A stretch of DNA of 64,000 bases, taken from contig VXAY01002919.1 of the NCBI GenBank assembly GCA_013399855.1, forward strand, positions 1,706,899-1,770,898. The letters run 5' to 3'. Position numbers and translations under genes: made by a program. The notes under the pieces were generated by a model that was not told the DNA's origin, did not search any database, and was given only the letters and a program-made list of their open reading frames with translations. Source of the DNA: Oxyruncus cristatus (lineage: Eukaryota > Chordata > Aves > Passeriformes > Cotingidae). Below are positions 1 to 25,908 of this stretch, piece after piece (positions within the stretch are counted from its first letter, which is position 1; every line of letters starts with the position of its first letter).

Positions 1-16365
<16,365 letters not shown>

Positions 16366-16689
16366 GACGTGTCTCGCACGCAGAAGGAGGCTGGAAGACC
16401 AGCGGCCCCTCTCCCTCCACACCTCCGCGCTCCTTTCTTGCTGCAACTTGTGCCTGGATGGACCAACCCCGACGTTCTGCCGCCGGATTCCCGGTGGAGA
16501 TCTACGGAGGCAGCTTCCTTCAGACAGGGACTGAGGAAGGAGTGGGAGAGGAAAGAGGGTGGTCGGAGGAAAAAAAAAAAAACAACAGAAAAACCCGCCT
16601 GGAGAGCGTGTTGTGCCCGTGGTGAACGGGGCAAAACCCAACCCGTGGAGAGGCTGGAGGGGAAGAACCGTCGTGGCAACGAGAGAGTC

Positions 16690-16695
16690 AATAAA
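16690..16695 (+). promoter_or_regulatory. KCND3: Proximal poly(A) signal AATAAA in the KCND3 3' UTR
   Basis: Canonical hexamer 325 nt past the stop codon. Use would give a short-3'-UTR isoform. No strong downstream GU element is obvious. Confidence 0.4.
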
Positions 16696-16971
16696 AAGCA
16701 AACGGAGATATAACACTGTGTATCGCAGCACCTTTTTAAAGGTTTTTAAATGGATAATATTTATTCATGAGGAAATGACTGAAAAGGTGAAAAAAAAAAC
16801 AAACCAATGGATTTTGTGAATTATTCTCCTTTTGTTCGTTTGTTCGTTTGTTTCTTCTTCATGGAGCAGGACCTTTAAGCCAACCAAAATTTCACATTTC
16901 TTGTTTTTCTTTTATAGGAAAAGATTTAGGCAAAAGAAGCCACCTGTCACAGAGGTCTCCCTCCATCCCTC

Positions 16972-16989
16972 TGTGTGTGTGTGTGTGTG
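16972..16989 (+). repeat. (TG)n microsatellite
   Basis: Nine uninterrupted TG units in the KCND3 3' UTR. Confidence 0.9.
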
Positions 16990-17572
16990 AGTGTGCAGCA
17001 GGAAAACACCGAATTCCAAAAGGCAGGGCACGTTCCCATGATTGGGAAACACAGGCATGTGTCAGCACACACATCACACACACCCCCTTCTCTCTCACCC
17101 TGGATGGCATTTCTTTATTTAGACGATTTTGTACCCGCCTTTTAAGTCAATACAGTGCAATTGCAAACGGTGTGTTTGTCTGCTAATTATTGTCTGTGAA
17201 AACATATTTGTGGAGAAAAACTAAACAACAAAATGAAACAAAACAAAAAAAAATAATAAAAAAAAAAGACAGGCTTTAGTAGAGTTTTAGTCCCACATGG
17301 GTATCTGCTTTCTATTTTTGTTATCACTTACTTGTAAGAGTGTGACTAGACTACGGTTCTGTATTTTTAAAAAGGGGAAAAAAAAAAAAAAAAGGAAGGC
17401 AGGATTCTTTTTTAATACTGTGCACACAAATGGCAAAGAATGGAAGCACTGAACTCAACTGCATCAAGCATTCATAAGTCTAACAGAGGTTTCTTGTAAT
17501 GTATGCCCATGCTTTTTAATTTTTTGGGTTCTATGTAGAGATTTCTTTGCTAGCACTGGACGTACAACCCGT

Positions 17573-17580
17573 TGTAAATA
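17573..17580 (+). promoter_or_regulatory. KCND3: Pumilio-type element TGTAAATA in the KCND3 3' UTR
   Basis: Exact match to the PUF consensus TGTANATA on the sense strand. It is followed within 20 nt by AAATAATG-rich sequence. Function is inferred from motif only. Confidence 0.45.
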
Positions 17581-19013
17581 GTAGCCAAATAATGTCTGGA
17601 TTTATACTTGATCATAATAATTAACCCCAGAGCCAAATATCTTGCATGGACAGAGAGGTATTTGGCTTTTTCCACAGTCTTAGGGCTCCAGTTGTCTCAT
17701 CAGTGGCTTCTGGGTTGCATTGATTTTGGGGATAGACTAGACGAGCAACTTTAGTTCTCCAGGCCCAGCACAGGATCTGCTTGAGCAGGGGGAGCAGTCC
17801 TGGGAAAGTGTGTGGTACAGACAGCATTTTCTTTTCACAGCCCCACACTTAGTTTGGGAAAAGGCTCATCCTGTACCTCTAAATCAACCAAAATCTGGGT
17901 GGTACTGCCACGCTGCTCTTACTCCTGACCAAGCTGTGGCCAGTCCTACCACCGGAGATCTTTCTAGGAGTGACTTATTGTAAGGAAACACATGGACCTG
18001 AAACGTGACTGGTTTTGCCCCCCTCTCCCCCCCAATATGAGCTTTTTTTCTCCCATTCCAGGGGGGATCCCCTTTTACAGGCATGATCCACACAGGGCAG
18101 AGTGAGGAACATCATCACCCCCCTTCCCACCCGCCTGATTCCTGTGCTGGTGCACAAACCTCTTCAGTGACCCCACAAAGGGGGATGTGCTCCCAGCTTG
18201 CAGGGAACGAGGAAAGTCAACCAGTGTCCTGTTCTGAGCAGGGATTTTACCAACACCAGAGTTAAAAGGACAACTCCAAGCAGGTCTGAGGCTGATTGAG
18301 CAAAAGGAATGACCTTTTTTTTTTAACACCTGCCCCCAGCCGGTCCTTACGTACTATTTACAGCCACATCCACATCCCCAGATAAATAACCACAGACACA
18401 CACACATGTATAGGTAACTCATAGACCTCCACGCTGACTTACCCATAGGAGCTGACAACCTGCTTTGGTAGCACTGCTGCTTGTCTGTAGAGTGGACTTG
18501 ATGGCTGATGCATTAACCCAATGCCCTCCTTAGAATCCTTCAACATCCCAGGAGTGCCAGAGCTACGGCTGAGCCTCCAGCATCTACTCATTTCTCCCAG
18601 TGCTGCAATGTGTTACCCCAAAACTGTGTTTAGCCCTGTTTTTAATGATGAAAACGCTCTGCCTTTCGCTGCTTCTCGTAGGAGGTTGTACTGCAGTTAA
18701 TCTTGCCGTCGTTGAGGGGTTTTTTTCTCGATGTTTTAATTTAATCTTTGCTTTAATCCCGTTAACTGTCATCATCTGCTCCCCACCTGAACACCCTCAC
18801 CCTTGTAGATCAGAGGCCTTGCTCTGCACCAGCCTCCCCCCCAACCTTGCAACCTCATTTACGCTGGCACAGAGTGAGGGTGAAATGTGCTGACAGGGCA
18901 CGGGAATGAAAAAAATCACGGAGAATCAGGGATTCAACGTGGATTCTTGGTGCTGCCTTTCTTATTCCTGATGTATCACGCATTTGTCACCTCTCTGCAC
19001 CCACCTCTTTATC

Positions 19014-19021
19014 TGTAAATA
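19014..19021 (+). promoter_or_regulatory. KCND3: Second Pumilio-type element TGTAAATA in the KCND3 3' UTR
   Basis: Exact TGTAAATA on the sense strand, 2.65 kb past the stop codon, in a stretch that then reads into alternating TTTAATTGC-type sequence. Confidence 0.4.
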
Positions 19022-21525
19022 GCCATTGTAGCAGCCCTCGGCCAAAGCACTTTAATTGCTTTGGTGCTTTTAATTGCCATCAATTAAAAGGCTTTTTGGA
19101 AAAAAAAAAAAAAGAAAAAAACAAGAAAAAAACCCCAGTCAGTTCTTCAGCACAGACTCTCAGAGCATAAAACCAGGCAAAATTAAGGGAGTCTGAGCCT
19201 AGGGGAACAGGGCTAAAAATATTTTTAATGGAGGCAACAGGTCCCTTTATCCCCGGAATTGAAGCCCCCTGAGTAACGCTTCTGAGAGCACTTGGAAATG
19301 TGCTATAAAACCCCTCCCTGCACAGCCCCAAAACAGCCACATCCTCGTGGGGACAGGGATCCAGGTGGAAGGGCACAACAGAGCATCCCTGGAAGGAAAA
19401 CAGGGAAAAAGGGAAAGCCTTGGCAGAGCAGAGCCCGGGAACGGCGCTGCAGCCGCTTATTCCCACAATAAAGGGGAGGCAAATCAGCCTCCCTGAACAA
19501 CAAAGATCTTCCCAATCTTCAAATAGCAGCTTACAAACCATCGCTGAGATAAGGCCAAGCCACTCCCAAATATTCCCCAGCCAGGACTTTAGCTGGAGGG
19601 TGTGGACTGTTGTCTCCAGGGGTCCCAGTGCTGCCCAGTCTTCCCAGCATCACCCTCCCCATTCCGGGGCAGGGCACGTCCATCGATCCCAACCCAAAAA
19701 ACAGCACCTACCCCAGCGATCCTGGTCATTCCTGAGGCATGGAAAGGGGCTTCTCCAGGCGTGGGCTCCCTCTGAGAGGATTAGCATCCAGGAAAAGAGG
19801 CAGGTTCTAGAAAACAAGCCCGTTGGCCAGACTGTCCATCAGGAGCGTATTGGCAGATCACGTCCAAGCCTTTCCCCCTCCCCTAATTCCTTCTTATAGT
19901 TTGAGAAAAGTTCCTTTAAAAAAAAAAAAAACCACAAACAACAACAACAACAAAAGATAAAAATGGGTTCTTTGTACAAAAAGGCAACGGGAAGGGGGTT
20001 AATTTTTTTTCGGACTTCCCTGGAGCAATATCGAAAATATCAAATTTTCGGAGCGTTTTGTTTGCTTCCCAAAGGTTTTTTCAGAGGGGGGAAAAAAAAA
20101 ACATTTTCGTGGACTTTCAGCACATTGTGTTGGTAGATTTCCCCTCTTCCCACCTGGCACTGGACTCCAAACAGGAGTCACACCCAACTGGCAGAGAATG
20201 GTGAGAAATACCTTTCACATGCAGGCTTTGACTTCCATCTACTCCGTCCAAAATCCACCTTTTACTTTCATTTTCCTTAAAAATCTTAAGAACACCCGTA
20301 AAAGAAGAGGCCACAGGTAACACATCTTGGCACACAAAAAATCCAAGGATTATAAAATTTAATCTATCCTCTGCTAGCACAGGGTCCTTCACTGTGATAT
20401 ATGGCACTGCTTTTTTAGATTTAGATTAGATTTAAGATTCCCCAAGGACTTCCTCTGCTTCCCTGGGGAAGTAATTCCAGAGTGATAGACCTCAATGCCA
20501 AGGATTTTTCTCCAGCTGTTTAGCCATAATTCTCTCCTTATTTTCCCCTCTCTTGCTGCCATTTATACTCCCTTGCACCATTTAAATGATTCTCCCTTCC
20601 ACAAGAGGAATATAAAACTTTCTACAGCAGGTTCTTCTCCCAGAGACTACTTTTATCCATTAAATAATTATCACTGTTAGAAGTTTCAGGGGAAAGGTAA
20701 CCTAAGTAACACACGTGGCCTCAGCATGGAATGAAGTTAATAGATAATTCAAAGTATGTCCTTCTTTAATTGGCCAGAATGACTAAATTTAATCAGTGCC
20801 ACTTGTTTAACCTGAAAGTGTTGATAACAAACTGCAACCCGGCATTTACCGTTCTGGTTTAGGCAGCCTGTGGTGTGCACGCGAAAATCAGATTAATACC
20901 AGCTAAAGAAAGCAAAGCTTCTTCAAATATTTGGCTTCTTTAGGTAAAGAGGTTGCAAATACGTTGTATCTTACAGGCACTGTAAGGAAAAAATTCAGTA
21001 AAATCTACAAATCACGTTTCATTCATGTGCTGAAACATCCCTTGGATCCTGTCACGTTTTTCTGTGTTGGACTAATGCAGAGTTACAACGGATGGCTGTG
21101 AACATCAGCAGCTTTGAACTGAAAACTTCATTCTGCTCTTGAATTTAGGTGGATTTTCCACATAATTTACCCATCTAGTCTGTATTAATTGATTTCTTTT
21201 TAAACCACTTCTTTTTCTCCAACACTTTGAGCCAACCGCAGCAGATATACGGCTTTAAAGCCCAAGATTTTGGGTTTCACACTTGCCATAAACACTCTCT
21301 TGAATGATTTTGTCCTTCAAAAAACTGTAAGAGCAAAGGGAAGGCAGGGGAGCACGTGGATCAAAGCCAGGAGAGGGAGCATCGGGAATTCTGCTCCCGG
21401 TTGTCCTGCTGAACCACTTAAGAGACCCCGAAAAAGTCACTTTGCCTCTCTGCCAATTATCCAACCTGTAGGGAAATCAACCCCTTCTCTTGCAATAAGC
21501 GGAGCCCAATTCATGACACTTCCCT

Positions 21526-21549
21526 CCCCCCCCCCCCCCCCCAAAAAAA
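21526..21549 (+). repeat. C16/A9 homopolymer junction
   Basis: A run of about 16 C followed directly by 9 A. It is low-complexity and prone to length error in sequencing. Confidence 0.85.
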
Positions 21550-22220
21550 AAGCCCCACGGGGAATTCTGGAGCCAGTGGCCCCAGAGCTGCTGCTTGTGT
21601 TCGGGAAGCAAAACCTGGGCCAGAAAGGTGGGAACGGGCAAAAGACCAGGTGACAAAGAGCTTGTGAAAAAACAAAACAAACAAAACAAAACGAAACACA
21701 AACCCTTCCCGCGTCCTCAGTCAGGTCTGTTCCTTTGTGTGTATCCGTGTGCACGTGCCCCTTTCACCTTTTGGGTTCAATTAGTGCTAGTCCAGGAGTC
21801 TCAGCTGGCTGGGGGGGACGGGACCACCCCCAGTGAGGGCTCCTCTCCGTCCCGGTGCCACCACGACTGGGAGCTCCCCACCTTGGGCCAGTGGAGCATC
21901 TTCCCCACTGGCGTGATGGCCCCTTTTTGATAAACCAGTGTGGCATTCCAGTGGTGTTTTCCTTTAGGAGTTTTACGTTCTAAGAAGCTCTCAACCTTTG
22001 TCATTTTCTATTTTTCATACTCGAAATGGGCTTTGCTTACAGAGGACAGATCCGAGCTGTACTGTACCCAACTGCAGGTAGCTTCATTTGAGACCAACTT
22101 TCTAGAAGAACCAAGTTTCCTGTTGTCTTCTTTTGGAATTGTAGTGCATATGTTGAAACTTGTATATCATTTACAGTATTGAGTCTTGTGCCACTGCTGT
22201 ACCTGATGTATCCAATCCGG

Positions 22221-22226
22221 ATTAAA
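22221..22226 (+). promoter_or_regulatory. KCND3: Candidate distal KCND3 poly(A) signal ATTAAA
   Basis: The common variant hexamer lies at the end of a 250-nt unique, AT-balanced block and about 50 nt before the A/C-only tract. The position is compatible with the usual length of KCND3 transcripts. RNA evidence would be needed to confirm it. Confidence 0.45.
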
Positions 22227-22273
22227 CAGAGTATGTGCCACAAATACCAACATGATGCTGGAGATTTCTTCTG

Positions 22274-22580
22274 AAAAAAAACCCCAAAACACAACAAGAA
22301 CAACAAAACAAAAAAACCCAAATGAACAAACAAACAAAAAACCCAAAAAACCCCAAACAAACAAAACCAAAAAACCCCAAACAAACAAACAAAAAACAAA
22401 ACAAACAAAAAACCAACCAAACAAAAACAAAAACCCAAAAAAACCCCTGACCAACAAAAAACCAAACCAACCAAACAAACAAAAACAACAAAAAACCCAC
22501 ACAACCCCCCCCAAAAACAAACAAACAAACAAAAAACCTCCCAAACCCCCCTCTCCCCAAAAATAAAAAAAAACCCAAAT
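22274..22580 (+). repeat. A/C-only low-complexity tract, (CAAA)n-like
   Basis: About 300 nt consist almost entirely of A and C, as irregular AAAC, AAACC and AAAACCCC blocks, with only a handful of G or T. The opposite strand is therefore T/G-only with repeated GGG and GGGG runs separated by short T loops. Long open frames in this tract are artefacts of composition and do not indicate proteins. Confidence 0.92.
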
Positions 22581-24509
22581 CCTGGGAGGTTCTCTCGGAG
22601 AACTTTGGGTGTTCAAACGAAGTCATGTTGCATTTAAACACTAAGAGCTCTTGTTTAAGCAACCATTAATGAAAACACCGAGCTGCCCCAGCAGAGCAGT
22701 AATGCAGACACTGAAGTGAAACCTCCCATTTTGGATGTTTAGGGCTGCAGAAAAAAATTCATCTTGGAGGCAAAATCATCAAACTCTGCAAATGAAATGG
22801 AGGTGAGACCCCTCCCTGAAGTAACTTGTGACGCAAAGGGAGTAAGGCAGGAAAAAAGCAGAGAAAGAAAAATACTTCTAACAAGGTCTAATAATGTTTA
22901 AAGAGCATTTATTATGCCTTTCTTTCCAAAAGCATAATAATGTTTGGGCTGTTTAGGCCAGTCTTGCATTCTGTGCTGCAGACGTGGTCGAAAGAAGCTG
23001 ATCCTAAAACAAGGAGAGCTGCCAGGAAAAAAAAAAAATCATCACTTGGAGGCATCATTTAAAATCCACAAAATTATTTAAGCAGAAATTAAAATCACTT
23101 ATTAGGTGACTCCTAACAGCTTACACTCACTTTTCTCTCTTGTAGTAAAGGCTGAGTCCCACTAGGAGCCCTCACTGCCCCGGTGAGCTGCTCTCACACC
23201 AGCAGAGAGCAGCCCCAGAGCCCATCCTGGGCTACATTCCCACACCATTCCTGAGCTAAATCAGTGCTAGAATCCTCCTGCACGCTGAAAAATGAGTCTG
23301 GGTCGCACAGGTTAAAGTTTGGAGCCACCACTCCACACAGAAAGGTCAGAAAGCCCAGGGACAGCACAGGATTTGCACAGGGAATTTTTTAAGAGTGTCG
23401 GGAATGCTCAGGCAAGCGGTTTGTGGGAGCTGAGGGGAAACTGCGTGTTTCTCAAAATGAAAGCGGCTGAAGGTGAGCAATCAAACACCCCTGGACACGC
23501 TCAGAGCACCAAATTAAAGCAACAAGTCTCCCAGGAAGAGCATCTCATAGGTAGGATGCACCAATAAGAAAATTCCAGCCTAACTCTGCACAAGGAGAAT
23601 AGAACAACCAAAAGCAGACTGTAGGTGCCCTGGGGAACATTGGAACACTGAGATATCAAGGCACGTTGCTGAAAAAACTGTCAATTGATCCCAAACACAC
23701 TAAAAGCTGGAAGATAAAGTTTTAAAATCAGTGCAGAGTCAGCCCAGGGTCAGCACCTTAAGCCAGCCAGCACTCCCATCTTTTCCTGCTTCAGCACAGC
23801 TCCATACAGAGCACTGCAAGCCAAACAGGAAATACCAATTAGTTTTAGCACTAATAGGTAATTTCAGTTCTAATTAGAGCTTTCCTGTTAAGTGTGGCAA
23901 GTTTGATATTGTTGCACCCAGAGGGACAGAACAATTATGGTTGCTGCACTTTCCCTCCATAATTAAACCATCCTCTCCCTCACAGTTTGGGCTGCACACC
24001 TTGCCATAGAATGTTATTTATCCAGTGGTAATTAACTGGATTTAAATTAGCAATGCAGGCATTGAGATGTACGTTCACTCTGTCACTTAACCAGGATACA
24101 ATCAGTGCCTGGTGTTTACCAAGAGAACTATGGAACATGGAATGATCACCAACTATAAACAGACCATGGAGTTACAGGGAATTCCTCTTCACCCAAAGCC
24201 AGAGGGAAGACAAGTCAAGCAAGAGGGTGGGAAGGCCCTGGCACAGCTTGCCCGGAGTGGCTGCTGCATCCCTGGAAGTGCCCAAGGCCAGGTTGGAGCA
24301 ACCTGGGCTTGTGAAAGGTGTCCCTGCCCACGGCAGGGGTTGGGATGAGATGAGCTTTAAGGTCCCTTCCAACCCAAACCCTTCTGGGACTCCATGAAAT
24401 ACAACTGGGATTGGTTTGTATTTTCTCCTTAGTGACATTTCTTAAGTGTACATGGGTGCCTTGGACCATCCTTTGCTTACTTTGGATTGTAAAGATTCCA
24501 ACAGAGCAT
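22581..24509. other. Intergenic spacer between convergent KCND3 and DDX20
   Basis: KCND3 (plus) and DDX20 (minus) end facing each other. The spacer contains A-runs near 23025, an AT-rich stretch at about 22880-23130 and 23830-24060, and one CR1 fragment at 24222-24400. No coding or RNA gene is recognised. Confidence 0.7.
24222..24400 (+). mobile_element. CR1 LINE 3' fragment
   Basis: Sense CR1 3' end with GAGGGTGGGAAGGCCCTGGC, GGTTGGAGCAACCTGGGCTT, AAAGGTGTCCCTGCCCACGG and TGAGCTTTAAGGTCCCTTCC. It lies just beyond the 3' end of DDX20 and antisense to it. Confidence 0.88.
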
Positions 24510-24712
24510 CCAACTGCCTTTCTTTTCCTTTTATTAACAACTTGTAACACCATCACTGTACTCGTGGAAAACATTTACCAACACGCAGCTGCTTATAAAA
24601 AGACAACATTTTTCTTCAATCCCCAACCAGGTCCGTCTGTCCATGTCCTTCAGACCACCACAGTTTTCATGGATCATGTCCATTGCTGGTCCCAACTGGC
24701 AGCATCAGGGCA
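24510..24712 (-). other. DDX20: DDX20 3' UTR (probable)
   Basis: The sequence between the DDX20 stop and the first minus-strand AATAAA (24530-24535). It is unique and non-coding, about 200 nt. Longer forms using a more distal signal cannot be excluded. Confidence 0.5.
24530..24535 (-). promoter_or_regulatory. DDX20: DDX20 poly(A) signal AATAAA (candidate)
   Basis: Canonical hexamer on the minus strand, about 180 nt after the stop codon. Confidence 0.5.
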
Positions 24713-25908
24713 TCAATCCCCACTTTTCAGGAGCTCCTGGAGATACACAGAGTTCATGTGGTAGGCCCTCATCCAGCTGAACTGCCTGTAACTCTCCCTG
24801 TAGTGAGACACTGCTGCATAGTAGCTCTGCCAAGCTTCATAATAACATTTCCAATAGTCCTCATAACTCCAGTCCCCAGATGGAGCCTCATCCCAGGAGC
24901 TGCAGGTCCAGTCCTCTTCTGTTTTCCTCGTGGAAGAACCAGAGGATTGACGGTTGTGGCTTCTCTTTTGTTTAGCATTTTGTTTCAGAACTTTCTTTTT
25001 CACTTCCTTTTGCTTTGGGACCTGTGATGGCTCCTGAGGCTTCTCTGGTGTAGGACAGAAGCCTGAAGGACCCTGAAGCCTTTTGGGGCCAGCATTTTTC
25101 TCCTGTGTGTCCGAAAATCCTTCAAAGCATGAGTTGTTCTCCCTACTATTGGAGGAAGCCCTGGAAAATCCTTCAAAGCCTGAGTTGTTCTCCCTGCCAT
25201 CAGAAGAAGCCCTGGAAAAGGCTTCAAAGCATGAGTTATTCTCCCTACTACTGAAGGAATCCCTGGAAGTGTCTGAACCATCACTGTCACCAGAAATGTC
25301 ACCGTTTGCTGGTGTCTCTGTGTGATGTCCCATCTCTTCCCACTCCACATCCCCATTCCTGGGGAGCTCACGTTGCTCTCCTGGGCCTGAATAGCTCCTT
25401 AAAATTTCCACCTGTCTCTCAGACCCTTCTTTGATGAAATATTCATAGTCCTCAACAAAATCTGAGAAGCTCCAGGGATTGTTGAGCTGGTTTTTGAAGG
25501 AGGACAAGCATGGAATTTTGGGAAGGTTTTTTTTTAAGGCCTCCTCATCTGGAGCCTGAGTGTTGTGATGTCCATCTGTCCTGGAGACAGTTTTGACTGG
25601 ATTCCTCTTCTCTGTGTGACAACTGGAAGTTTGGGGGGTCCTACTATTTTTGTTCGCACGACTTGTGCACTTTTTTATCTGCTTTTGCTTCTGAGACTTT
25701 TTGGTCCTTTCTGCAGAAGAATTATCCCTTGGAAGACTGGAGAGAGGCTGAGGTGCCTCTGGAAAACCGTTCTGGACAGGCTGCAGCACTGGTTCCTCTG
25801 GTTTGAGGCACACAGTGTCACAATTCACCAAAGGTCCTGGAAGTACAGCAGGTTTAACTTCTACCTCCCCATCTTCAAACTGATCCATCAGTCCAGGAGG
25901 TATTGGCT
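24713..25908 (-). CDS. DDX20: DDX20 exon 11 (large last exon)
   Basis: This exon holds half of the protein (residues about 402-799): an acidic linker starting [19 protein letters not shown], a lysine/serine-rich disordered region, the conserved [10 protein letters not shown] and [12 protein letters not shown] segments, a three-copy 17-residue repeat, and the aromatic tail to LLKSGD and TGA. The acceptor is GTGCAG. The first two exon bases complete a glutamate codon with exon 10. Confidence 0.97.

Larger units (their letters stand above)
16366..22245 (+). other. KCND3: KCND3 3' UTR (probable full extent)
   Basis: Non-coding sequence after the KCND3 stop codon. Candidate poly(A) signals are AATAAA at 16690-16695 and 17255-17260, and ATTAAA at 22221-22226. 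The distal one would give a 3' UTR of about 5.9 kb, and the long mammalian KCND3 3' UTR makes that plausible. Transposon fragments are absent throughout, while the flanking introns and intergenic DNA have CR1 pieces, which fits retained transcribed sequence. The tract holds two Pumilio-type TGTAAATA sites (17573-17580, 19014-19021), a TG microsatellite and several A-runs. The end point is inference. Confidence 0.55.

Noticed and set aside
22037..22662. Three minus-strand open frames rich in F, G, V, L (104-163 codons), resembling membrane proteins
   Set aside because: Produced by the T/G-only strand of the A/C tract; hydrophobicity comes from TTT, GTT and GGG codons.
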